A stretch of DNA of 49,422 nt, from NCBI GenBank assembly GCA_019240215.1, contig JAFAYQ010000015.1, positions 1 through 49,422 on the forward strand, read 5' to 3'. Shown one piece after another: positions 15,663 through 23,453 of this stretch. Made by a program: the position numbers and the translations under genes. The notes below the pieces were generated by a model. It did no database searches. It was not told the DNA's origin and saw only the letters and a program-made list of their open reading frames with translations. This DNA comes from Actinomycetota bacterium. GTDB taxonomy: Bacteria; Actinomycetota; Actinomycetes; Streptosporangiales; Streptosporangiaceae. Position 1 is the first letter of the stretch, and each line of letters opens with the position of its first letter.

Positions 15663-18488
15663 GTGGCTTCCGGACGCCAGCGCTTCTCGATCATCAATGA
15701 CGGGCTCCCGACCCAGCTGCCCGACATCGATCCGGACGAGACCAAGGAATGGGTCGACTCGTTCGACACGGTCATGGAGACCCGTGGCCGCGGACGTGCC
15801 CGTTACATCATGCTCCGGCTGCTCGAGCGGGCCCGTGAGCAGCAGGTCGGCGTGCCCGGACTGCGTAGCACCGACTACATCAACACGATTTCGCCCGAGC
15901 GTGAACCGTGGTTCCCGGGCGACGAGTACGTCGAGCGCCGGATCCGCGCCTACATCCGCTGGAACGCGGCGGTGATGGTCTCCCGCGCCAACCGGCCGGG
16001 CCTCGGCGTCGGCGGCCACATCGCCACCTACGCCTCGGCCGCCAGCCTGTACGAGGTCGGCTTCAACCACTTCTTCCGCGGCAAGGACCACGGCGAGTCC
16101 GGTGACCAGGTGTTCTTCCAGGGTCACGCGGCGCCCGGCATCTACGCCCGCGCGTTCCTCGAAGGCCGGCTGAGCGAGCAGCGGCTGGACGGGTTCCGCC
16201 AGGAGCTGTCGCACCCGGGCGGCGGCCTGCCCTCCTACCCGCACCCGCGGCTGATGCCGGACTTCTGGGAGTTCCCGACCGTCTCCATGGGCCTCGGCCC
16301 GCTGAACGCCCTCTACCAGGCCCGTTTCAACCGGTACCTGCTGGCCCGCGAGCTGCACGACACCAGCCGCTCGCACGTGTGGGCGTTCCTGGGCGACGGC
16401 GAGATGGACGAGCCCGAGGCGCTCGGCGCGATCGGCCTGGCCGCCCGTGAGGAGCTGGACAACCTCACCTTCGTCATCAACTGCAACCTGCAGCGGCTGG
16501 ACGGCCCGGTCCGCGGCAACGGCAAGATCATCCAGGAGCTCGAGGCCTACTTCCGGGGCGCGGGCTGGAACGTTATCAAGGTCATCTGGGGCCGTGACTG
16601 GGACCCGCTACTGGCCCAGGACACCGACGGCGTGCTCGTCAACAAGATGAACACCACCCCCGACGGGCAGTTCCAGACCTACTCGGTGGAGTCGGGCGCC
16701 TACATCCGGGAGAACTTCTTCGGCGGCGACCCGCGGCTGCGGAAGATGGTCGAGCACCTGTCCGACGACGACCTGCGCAACCTGTCGCGCGGCGGCCACG
16801 ACTACCGCAAGGTCTACGCGGCCTTCAAGTCGGCCCGTGAGCACGTCGGCCAGCCGACCGTGATCCTGACCCACACGATCAAGGGCTGGACGCTGGGGCC
16901 GGACTTCGAGGCCCGCAACGCCACCCACCAGATGAAGAAGCTCACCCACGCCGAGCTGAAGGAGTTCCGCGACCGGCTCTACCTGCCGATCTCGGACAAG
17001 GCGCTGGAAGCGGACCTGCCGCCCTATTACCACCCGGGCGAGGACTCCGACGAGATCCAGTACATGAAGGAGCGGCGGGCCGCCCTCGGCGGGGTGCTGC
17101 CCAAGCGGGTCGTACGGGCCAAGCCGCTGCCGCCGGTACCGGACAAGGTCTACGACGAGCTCAAGAAGGGCTCCGGCAAGCAGCCGATCGCCACCACGAT
17201 GGCGTTCGTCCGGCTGCTCAAGGACCTGATGAAGGACAAGGAACTCGGCGCCCGGTTCGTGCCGATCATCCCCGACGAGGCCCGCACGTTCGGCATGGAC
17301 TCACTGTTCCCGTCGGCCAAGATCTACTCCCCGCACGGCCAGACCTACGAGGCCGTCGACCGGAACCTGCTGCTGTCCTACAAGGAGTCCGAGCAGGGCC
17401 AGATCCTGCACGAGGGGATCAACGAAGACGGCGCGATGGGCTCGATGATCGCGGCCGGCACCTCGTACGCGACCCACAGCACGCACATGATCCCGATTTA
17501 CATCTTCTACTCGATGTTCGGCTGGCAGCGCACCGGCGACCAGATGTGGGCGCTCGGCGACCAGCTCGGCCGCGGTTTCCTGCTCGGCGCGACGGCCGGC
17601 CGGACCACGCTGACCGGTGAGGGCCTGCAGCACAACGACGGCCACACCGTCCTGCTGGCCTCGGTCAGCGAGGCGTGCGTCTCCTACGACCCGGCCTGGG
17701 CGTTCGAGATCGCCTACGTCATCAAGGACGCGCTGCGGCGGATGTACACCTCGACCCCGGACCACCCCGAGGGCGAGAACATCTTCTACTACCTGACCAT
17801 CTACAACGAGCCGTATCCGCAGCCGGCCGAGCCGGCCAACTACCCGGGCGGCCCGGCCGCGCTCGAGCGGGGCATCCTGCGCGGGCTGTACGAGTACGCG
17901 CCCAGCCAGCTCGAAGGCGACCACCCGGACGCCCAGATCCTTGCCTCCGGCGTGGCGGTCCGGGCCGCCCTGCAGGCCCAGCAGCTGCTGGCCGACGACT
18001 GGGGCGTGTCCGCCTCGGTGTGGTCGGCCACCTCGTGGACCGAGCTGCGCCGGGACGCGATGGCGGCCGAGGAGTGGAACCTGCTGCACCCCGAGGCCGA
18101 CCAGCGGGTGCCGTACGTCACCCAGGCGCTGGACGGCCGGCCGGGGCCGGTCGTCGCGGTCAGTGACTGGATCCGGGCCGTCCCGGACCAGATCGCCCGC
18201 TGGGTGCCCGCGTCGTACACGTCGCTGGGCACCGACGGCTACGGCTTCTCCGACACCCGGGCCGCCGCCCGCCGCTTCTTCCACGTGGACGCGGAGTCGG
18301 TGACCGTGGCCGTGCTCAGCCAGCTGGCCAAGCAGGGCGAGGTCAAGCACGATGTGCTGGCCAAGGCCATCGAGAAGTACAAGCTGGACCTGCCGGTCAG
18401 CGAGGCGCTGGCCGACCCGCAGGCGACCATCCAGGCCAACGTGCCCGGGCGGCCGGAGACGGAGAACCAGCCGGAAGTGCGGGGCTAG
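15663..18488 (+). CDS. aceE: Pyruvate dehydrogenase E1 component, homodimeric type
   Basis: The 941-residue protein is a full-length homodimeric E1 enzyme. It decarboxylates pyruvate with thiamine diphosphate and passes the acetyl group to the lipoyl E2 subunit. The ThDP/Mg motif starts at GDG 244-246 ([14 protein letters not shown]) and runs to [12 protein letters not shown]. Other family blocks are [20 protein letters not shown], the active-site loop ending in a histidine-rich ATHQMKKL, and the C-terminal domain [19 protein letters not shown]2 and E3 genes are not in the window. The GTG start with AAGGCGAGG upstream gives [11 protein letters not shown] perfect terminator follows. Confidence 0.97.
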   Translation: MASGRQRFSIINDGLPTQLPDIDPDETKEWVDSFDTVMETRGRGRARYIMLRLLERAREQQVGVPGLRSTDYINTISPEREPWFPGDEYVERRIRAYIRWNAAVMVSRANRPGLGVGGHIATYASAASLYEVGFNHFFRGKDHGESGDQVFFQGHAAPGIYARAFLEGRLSEQRLDGFRQELSHPGGGLPSYPHPRLMPDFWEFPTVSMGLGPLNALYQARFNRYLLARELHDTSRSHVWAFLGDGEMDEPEALGAIGLAAREELDNLTFVINCNLQRLDGPVRGNGKIIQELEAYFRGAGWNVIKVIWGRDWDPLLAQDTDGVLVNKMNTTPDGQFQTYSVESGAYIRENFFGGDPRLRKMVEHLSDDDLRNLSRGGHDYRKVYAAFKSAREHVGQPTVILTHTIKGWTLGPDFEARNATHQMKKLTHAELKEFRDRLYLPISDKALEADLPPYYHPGEDSDEIQYMKERRAALGGVLPKRVVRAKPLPPVPDKVYDELKKGSGKQPIATTMAFVRLLKDLMKDKELGARFVPIIPDEARTFGMDSLFPSAKIYSPHGQTYEAVDRNLLLSYKESEQGQILHEGINEDGAMGSMIAAGTSYATHSTHMIPIYIFYSMFGWQRTGDQMWALGDQLGRGFLLGATAGRTTLTGEGLQHNDGHTVLLASVSEACVSYDPAWAFEIAYVIKDALRRMYTSTPDHPEGENIFYYLTIYNEPYPQPAEPANYPGGPAALERGILRGLYEYAPSQLEGDHPDAQILASGVAVRAALQAQQLLADDWGVSASVWSATSWTELRRDAMAAEEWNLLHPEADQRVPYVTQALDGRPGPVVAVSDWIRAVPDQIARWVPASYTSLGTDGYGFSDTRAAARRFFHVDAESVTVAVLSQLAKQGEVKHDVLAKAIEKYKLDLPVSEALADPQATIQANVPGRPETENQPEVRG

Positions 18489-18541
18489 CCGGCGGTACGG
18501 GGCTAGCCGGCGGCTGGCCGCTGGTATCTCGCAGGCGGCGA

Positions 18542-18578
18542 GGATCGGCGCGGGCTGGTGGAAAGCCCGCGCCGATCC
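18542..18578. terminator. Bidirectional terminator after aceE
   Basis: GGATCGGCGCGGGCT (18542-18556) and AGCCCGCGCCGATCC (18564-18578) form a perfect 15-bp stem with a 7-nt loop. It lies between the convergent aceE and hypothetical gene, 54 bp after the aceE stop codon. Confidence 0.85.
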
Positions 18579-18592
18579 ATGTCCGTCAGGCT

Positions 18593-18643
18593 GTCAGCCC
18601 GGGCTGGGCGTCAGCCCGGGCTGGGCGTCAGCTCGGGCTGGGC
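18593..18643. repeat. 17-bp tandem repeat spanning a gene's stop codon
   Basis: GTCAGCCCGGGCTGGGC occurs at 18593-18609 and 18610-18626, with a one-base variant at 18627-18643. The stop codon of the minus-strand gene (18611-18613) lies within the second copy, so the last residues of that protein (QPELTPSPG) are encoded by repeat units. Confidence 0.75.
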
Positions 18644-19036
18644 GGCCGGATCGAAGTCGTCTTCGGGGACGTCCCAGAACACGGCGAGGAAGTAACCCGC
18701 CTCGACCGGCACCGTCGCGGTCGTGCCGCGATATGACACCCTGACCGGCGACTCCCCGCCCGGCGACTCCGCCCAGAACGTGACCAGTCCATTGGCCCCG
18801 CCCGTCGACCGCCAGCCGGGCGAGTCGTTCCCGGCCACTTCGGACCAGCGGCCGCCGTCCCGGTGGAAGACCACCTCGTAGGGCACGACGAAGGGCTTTT
18901 CGTTGGTGAGCAGGAGCACCACGGCCCAGTCACCCTGCTGCGCTTCGCCCGCCAGGGTGGCGAACCGTCCATCCCCGAAGGATGCGAGCGCGAGGGCGGC
19001 CGGCGAATCGTGGCCCGGCTGATCCGGGACGGTCAT
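18611..19036 (-). CDS. Hypothetical protein, all-beta
   Basis: The 141-residue product starts at the ATG at 19034-19036, which has AAAGGGGAT upstream. A longer frame beginning at 19090 would run into the neighbouring gene. The sequence alternates short hydrophobic strands with turns (DWAVVLLLTNEKPFVVPYEV, then SPVRVSYRGTTATVPVEAGY), suggesting an Ig-like or beta-sandwich fold, and ends in an acidic Pro-rich tail. There is no signal peptide and I recognise no family. It ends inside a 17-bp tandem repeat. Confidence 0.65.
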   Translation of the reverse strand: MTVPDQPGHDSPAALALASFGDGRFATLAGEAQQGDWAVVLLLTNEKPFVVPYEVVFHRDGGRWSEVAGNDSPGWRSTGGANGLVTFWAESPGGESPVRVSYRGTTATVPVEAGYFLAVFWDVPEDDFDPAAQPELTPSPG

Positions 19037-19049
19037 CGGCGATCCCCTT

Positions 19050-19556
19050 TCAGGTGCGGCAGGCGTTCGGAACGTTGGTAAATGTTCCATCGGGCCCGAC
19101 CACTTCGGCCATCACATGGAATATCTTGCCGGACGGCACCGAGAGGCTGCCGTGCGGGATATAGCCAATGGTCACGGTCCGGTTGAAACCGGAAGTTGTC
19201 TTTTTACCGCTCAGGTAGGTGCTGACGCTCCATTTGCCAACCGAGTACGAGAGCGGAGTCATCGTAATTCCCCACTGAAGCTTGTTGCTTTTCTCCTGGA
19301 CCGAGATGAATCCGGCGTTGCCGACGTACTTGATGCTGTGACACGACGGGTAAGCCGTCGCCGCTGGGGTTGCGGTACCAGCCGGCGTCGCGTCGGTGCT
19401 GCCTGCCCGGACCATTCCTCCGTAATGGACGACCGTGGTGGCCGGCGTGGTGGCAGTCGGCGTGGTGGCGGCCGACGCGGAGACCGCGGGCGCGAACGCC
19501 GCCGCCCCCGCGCCCAGGGTGGCCGCGGCCGAAACAACTACGAGAAATTTCCGCAT
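19050..19556 (-). CDS. Small secreted protein
   Basis: The 168-residue precursor has a Sec signal peptide (MRKFLVVVSAAATLGAGAAA, probable cleavage after SASA near residue 28), then a Thr/Ala-rich linker and a beta-rich domain (YPSCHSIKYVGNAGFISVQ, ending VVGPDGTFTNVPNACRT). The two cysteines, near each end of the mature domain, could form one disulfide. Beta-strand repeats and the lack of catalytic motifs suggest an extracellular structural or binding protein. The family is not recognised. It has a weak GGA before the ATG. The downstream hypothetical gene follows within 14 bp and may be co-transcribed. Confidence 0.72.
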   Translation of the reverse strand: MRKFLVVVSAAATLGAGAAAFAPAVSASAATTPTATTPATTVVHYGGMVRAGSTDATPAGTATPAATAYPSCHSIKYVGNAGFISVQEKSNKLQWGITMTPLSYSVGKWSVSTYLSGKKTTSGFNRTVTIGYIPHGSLSVPSGKIFHVMAEVVGPDGTFTNVPNACRT

Positions 19557-20158
19557 AGGAGATCCGTAGGCCGGGCCAAACCCGAATTTCCTTTTAAGGG
19601 AACTCTGCACGGCGGGCACCCTCTCTGCAACCGAATATGTTCCGGATGGGATTGGGTGCACACCGGCCGACAGCCGTGATGGCCCGTCTCATCCCCGCGT
19701 CCGCCCCGTCTCATCCCCGTGCCTGCGATCGTAAATCAACAACAATGTCCAACACATCGCAACAAAGGGGTGCTTTTACTACCCGGTTGTTGATGGGCCG
19801 CCCGGAGCTAGTAGCGGCGGTTCAGTCGCGGCCCGGACGTGGCGGGCGGCACCGAGCGGCACCGGCCTGCATCGATCTTCACCGGATGAGGGCCGGCCAT
19901 CACCGCGGCGACCGCCGCGGCCAAGCAGGCCGTCGACGGTGTGTTCGTCCACGACGGCGGGCCCGGCGGGGCCGGCGGGCCCGGCCACGACGGCGCTCCT
20001 GGCCAGGACGACCTGGCCGCCGCCTTCGCCCGGGGAAGGGCAGGCACTGCTATCGGTATATCGGGCTTCGGCCGAGATCGTGGCGAAGGTCCACCGGGCT
20101 GTGGATAACGGCGCGCAATCCACAGCGGGCGGACTCGATCTTGAGGATGTGATCGAGC
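19557..20158. other. Gene-poor interval with inverted repeat
   Basis: No convincing gene was found in these 602 bp. A 9-bp inverted repeat (ATCAACAAC at 19735-19743, GTTGTTGAT at 19786-19794) flanks 42 bp of AT-richer DNA. CGTCTCATCCCCG is repeated directly at about 19685 and 19707. From about 19896 to 20166 the codon-like G/C pattern and Ala/Gly/Asp-rich translation (GGPGGAGGPGHDGAPGQDDL) look coding but run in one frame to about 20030 and in another to 20166, as in a decayed gene. Confidence 0.4.
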
Positions 20159-21700
20159 GTGCCTGATGATGAGGCCATGAACGATGCAGCGCGGTATCCG
20201 GTGGTCCAGCTCGGCGACGGGGCCGTCCGCGGCCTGGCCGAGGACGGGGTGGCGGCATTCCTGGGGGTGCCGTATGCGGCGCCGCCGTTCGGCGCCAACC
20301 GGATGCGGCCGCCGCAGCCGGTCGTTTCCTGGTCCGGGACACGGGACGCCACTGCCTACGGGCCGACCGTGCCCAAGGGTGACTACCCGCCGCAGTTCCA
20401 GCCGCTGTTCCCGGAGGTGGTGATCGCGGGTGACGACAGCCTGAACCTCAATATCTGGACCCCGGAAAGGGCGCTGACGGGCGCGGCTGGCCTGCCGGTG
20501 CTGGTGTGGATCCACGGCGGGTCGTTCATGAACGGCTCCGGGTCGCTGGGCGAGTACGAGGGCCGCGCGTTCGCCCGCGACGGCGTCGTCTGCGTCACGG
20601 TCAACTACCGGCTGGCGGCCGAGGGTTTCCTGTTCACCGCCGACACCCCCGACGGGGAGGCCAACCTCGGCCTGCTCGACCAGCTGGCCGCGCTGGCGTG
20701 GGTGCGCGACAACATCGCGGCGTTCGGCGGCGACCCGGCCCGGGTCACGGTGGCGGGCGAGTCGGCGGGCGCGATGAGCGTGACCACGCTGCTGTCGATG
20801 CCCCGTTCGGAGGGCCTGTTCGCGCAGGCCATCGCCCAGAGCGGGGCGGCCGCGCACACGATCAGCCCGGAGCAGGGGCGGATGGTGGCCGGTTATCTGG
20901 CGGCCGCGCTCGGGGTCGCGGCCGACCGGGAGTCGATCAAGGCGGTGCCGCTCGACAAGCTGGTGCGGGCGGCCTCTGACCTGGTGGTGGAGGTGCAGAC
21001 CAACCCCGACCCGGCCCGCTGGGGCTCGCTGATGCTGAGCCTGCTGCCGTTCGCCCCGACGGTGGACGGCACCGTGCTCCCGGCCGCCCCGCTGACCTCG
21101 ATCGCCACTGGTCAGGGCGGTGATGTGCGGCTGCTGATCGGGTCGAACCGGGACGAGGCGCGGCTGTTCCTGGTCGCCGCGGGCACGATCGGGGCTATCG
21201 ACGACGCCACCGTAGAGGCGATGGCGGGTGCGTACGGGCTGTCCGGCGACGGGCTGACCGTCTACCGGTCCGGCCGGGCCGGGGCCAGCCCGGGTGACCT
21301 GCTGGCCGCGGTGATCAGCGATTGGTTCTTCCGGGTGCCCGCGATCCGGGTGGCGGAGGCTCGGGACGCCGGCGGTGCCGGCGACCGGACCTGGATGTAC
21401 CGGTTCGACCACCCGGAGCCGGGTGATAACCACGAACTGGGTGCCTGCCACGGGGTGGAGGTCCCGTTTGTGTTCGACACGATCAGCCGGGACGAGCTGG
21501 AGCCGCGGCTCGGGAGTGCGCCCAATCAGGCCGCGGCCGACCAGGTGCACAAGGTCTGGGTGGACTTCATCACCGGCGGCGAGCCCGGCTGGGCGCCCTA
21601 CGACCCGGCCGCGCGGACCACCGGGCTGCTGGACGAGGAGGTCACCGCGGCCGGGGACCCAGACGGTCGCGAACGGGCGGTCTGGGACGGGATCCGCTGA
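20159..21700 (+). CDS. Type B carboxylesterase/lipase
   Basis: The 513-residue alpha/beta hydrolase shows the type B carboxylesterase pattern: AAFLGVPYAAPPFGANRMRPPQ near the N-terminus, the oxyanion block LPVLVWIHGGSF, and the nucleophile elbow GESAGAM with Ser202. A Glu/Asp and a late His (GACHGVEVPFVFD) complete the triad. There is no signal peptide, so it is probably cytoplasmic. It hydrolyses carboxylic esters, with a substrate that cannot be named. The start is uncertain: GTG at 20159 or ATG at 20177 (MNDAARYP), neither with an ideal ribosome site. Confidence 0.92.
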   Translation: MPDDEAMNDAARYPVVQLGDGAVRGLAEDGVAAFLGVPYAAPPFGANRMRPPQPVVSWSGTRDATAYGPTVPKGDYPPQFQPLFPEVVIAGDDSLNLNIWTPERALTGAAGLPVLVWIHGGSFMNGSGSLGEYEGRAFARDGVVCVTVNYRLAAEGFLFTADTPDGEANLGLLDQLAALAWVRDNIAAFGGDPARVTVAGESAGAMSVTTLLSMPRSEGLFAQAIAQSGAAAHTISPEQGRMVAGYLAAALGVAADRESIKAVPLDKLVRAASDLVVEVQTNPDPARWGSLMLSLLPFAPTVDGTVLPAAPLTSIATGQGGDVRLLIGSNRDEARLFLVAAGTIGAIDDATVEAMAGAYGLSGDGLTVYRSGRAGASPGDLLAAVISDWFFRVPAIRVAEARDAGGAGDRTWMYRFDHPEPGDNHELGACHGVEVPFVFDTISRDELEPRLGSAPNQAAADQVHKVWVDFITGGEPGWAPYDPAARTTGLLDEEVTAAGDPDGRERAVWDGIR

Positions 21701-21739
21701 GCCTGCGGGCGGGCTGGCCCGGGCGGGGGCGCTCCGGGT

Positions 21740-22921
21740 CTAGGCCAGGGCCTCGTAGGCGGCGGCCTGGAACTCAGTATGCAGCGGGTCAGCGTCGGGC
21801 CCGGCGAACATCCGCTGGGTCAGCATCACCACAGTCAGGTCGTGGTTCGGGTCCATCAGCCAGGTCGAGCCGAAGCCACCCGCCCAGCCGTAGGAGCCGT
21901 CGTTCTGCACGGCCAGGCCGAAACCCCAGGACTTGTCCTGAAAGAAGTCCGGTCCGAGGCCACCGTGGGCCTTCTGCTCGGCCGTGAGCTGACCGGTCGT
22001 CATTTGGCGGACCAGCGCCGAAGGCAGCACCGGCGTGCCGCCGCCCAGCAGCATTCGGGAAAAGGCCAGCATGTCGTCGGCGGTCGACACCAGGTCGGCG
22101 GCCCCGTCGCCGAACCGGGGCGGCCGGCTCCACGATCCATCCGGCTCGTCCCAGACGACCAGCCCGTCCTGGCTGGGCCGGTAGGCGGTCACCAGCCGCC
22201 CGGTCTGGGTGGTCCACAGGCCGGTGTCACCCATGCCGAGCGGCTCGAAGACGCGGGTCTGCAGCACCTCGCCGAACGACTCCCCCGCCGCCCGGGCGGC
22301 CAGCACGCCCAGCACCGACGCGGCGGTGTTGTAGAACCAGCGCTCTCCCGGCTGGGCCAGCAGCGGCAGCGAGCCGAGGCCGGCCATCCAGGTGTCGGGG
22401 TCCGGCTGGGCGTCGCGGTTGGGCGGTCCCAGCGTCTCCAGGTGATGTTCGTTGGCGGCCGCGACCACCGGCCAGGGCTCGGGGGCGAAGAACATCTCGA
22501 CCGCCAGCCCGAACCCGAACGTGAACGTGAGCAGGTCGCGGACGGTGATCGCCCGCTCGGCAGGCACGGTGTCGTCCAGCGGGCCGTCCAACTGGCGCAG
22601 CACCCGGCGGCTGGCCAGCTCCGGCAGCAGCCGGTCGACCGGCTCATCCAGCTCCAGCCGCCCCTCCGCCACCAGCGCGAGCACGGCGGCGGCGGTCATC
22701 GGCTTGGTGTCGGAGGCGATGCGGAAAATGGTGTCGCGCCGCACCGGCGCCCCACCCACGGCCATCGTCCCCAGCGCCTCGACGTGCACGGCGTCGCCCA
22801 CCGCGACCAGGCCGACCAGACCGGGGACCTGAAATCGCTCCGGATCGCGGCCATCCCCGATGTACCGCGCTGCCACCTCGTGCAGCCGTTCACGACCGTC
22901 CGTGGTCAGCTCTGCGCTCAC
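21740..22921 (-). CDS. Serine hydrolase, beta-lactamase/esterase (class C-like) family
   Basis: The 393-residue protein belongs to the PF00144 group (class C beta-lactamases, DD-peptidases and esterases). The nucleophile Ser70 and base Lys73 form the SxxK motif in FRIASDTKPMTAAAV. The second motif is around Tyr197 in GERWFYNTAASVLGV, and YGWAGGFGSTWLMDP near the C-terminus supplies the third (G-x-G-like). It has no signal peptide, which favours a cytoplasmic esterase over a cell-wall enzyme. GGAGGA five bases before the GTG supports the start. It converges on the carboxylesterase gene with 39 bp between. Confidence 0.9.
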   Translation of the reverse strand: MSAELTTDGRERLHEVAARYIGDGRDPERFQVPGLVGLVAVGDAVHVEALGTMAVGGAPVRRDTIFRIASDTKPMTAAAVLALVAEGRLELDEPVDRLLPELASRRVLRQLDGPLDDTVPAERAITVRDLLTFTFGFGLAVEMFFAPEPWPVVAAANEHHLETLGPPNRDAQPDPDTWMAGLGSLPLLAQPGERWFYNTAASVLGVLAARAAGESFGEVLQTRVFEPLGMGDTGLWTTQTGRLVTAYRPSQDGLVVWDEPDGSWSRPPRFGDGAADLVSTADDMLAFSRMLLGGGTPVLPSALVRQMTTGQLTAEQKAHGGLGPDFFQDKSWGFGLAVQNDGSYGWAGGFGSTWLMDPNHDLTVVMLTQRMFAGPDADPLHTEFQAAAYEALA

Positions 22922-23004
22922 GATGTCCTCCAGCCCCAGTTGACTCTGTGCGCCTCGTCAGTTCTGACGTCGTGCCGGGCGGCGGCTCATCGTCGCGTCA
23001 CTTT

Positions 23005-23433
23005 TTATGAAAAAAATGACAACCGCACCTGGCGCACGTGATTGTCGACGTTGAGATCAACCAGCGCGATCGACTGCCAGGTGCCGAGCGCGAGCCGCCC
23101 GTCGACCACCGGAATCGTGGCGTACGGCGGCAGGAACGCCGGCAGCACGTGCGACCGCCCGTGCCCGCGCGAGCCGTGGGCGTGCTGCCAGCGGTCGTCG
23201 GCCGGCAGCACCTCGGCCAATACCGCCAGCAGGTCCCGGTCGCTGGACGCCCCCAGCTCCATCACCGCGAGGCCCGCGGTCGCGTGCGGCACGAACACGT
23301 GCAGCAGGCCGTCGCTGTTGCTGGTCTCGGCGCCGGGGCGGGTGGCCTCGGCGACGAAATTCTGGCATTCGCCGGTCAGATCGAAAACGCCTTCGCGACT
23401 GCCTGTCCGGACCTCGATTATCTGGGTCTTCAT
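23005..23433 (-). CDS. YjbQ/UPF0047 family protein (secondary thiamine-phosphate synthase type)
   Basis: The 142-residue protein matches the UPF0047 family: GLLHVFVPHATAGLAVMELGASSDRDLL with the conserved His and Glu, GHGRSHVLPAFLPPYATIPVV, and GTWQSIALVDLNVDNHVRQVRL. Some members have weak thiamine-phosphate synthase activity. The true role is unsettled. The last codons include a run of seven T (A on the plus strand, 23010-23016), which is unusual in this genome. Its start codon lies only 20 bp from that of the divergent regulator, and TAGAGT on the minus strand just upstream could be a -10 box giving a nearly leaderless transcript. Confidence 0.9.
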   Translation of the reverse strand: MKTQIIEVRTGSREGVFDLTGECQNFVAEATRPGAETSNSDGLLHVFVPHATAGLAVMELGASSDRDLLAVLAEVLPADDRWQHAHGSRGHGRSHVLPAFLPPYATIPVVDGRLALGTWQSIALVDLNVDNHVRQVRLSFFS

Positions 23434-23453
23434 AGACGTGACACTCTAGGCGC
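23434..23453. promoter_or_regulatory. 20-bp divergent start region
   Basis: Only 20 bp separate the annotated starts of the YjbQ gene and the FasR-like gene. No Shine-Dalgarno is visible on either side. On the minus strand TAGAGT fits the TANNNT -10 pattern. On the plus strand the bases at -12 to -7 (CACTCT) fit poorly. Both transcripts would have to be leaderless, or one start lies further inside its gene. Confidence 0.4.

Noticed and set aside
19939..20166. A 75-residue plus-strand gene overlapping the carboxylesterase start
   Set aside because: The first half is low-complexity GC-rich translation and there is no ribosome site; kept only as a possible decayed fragment.
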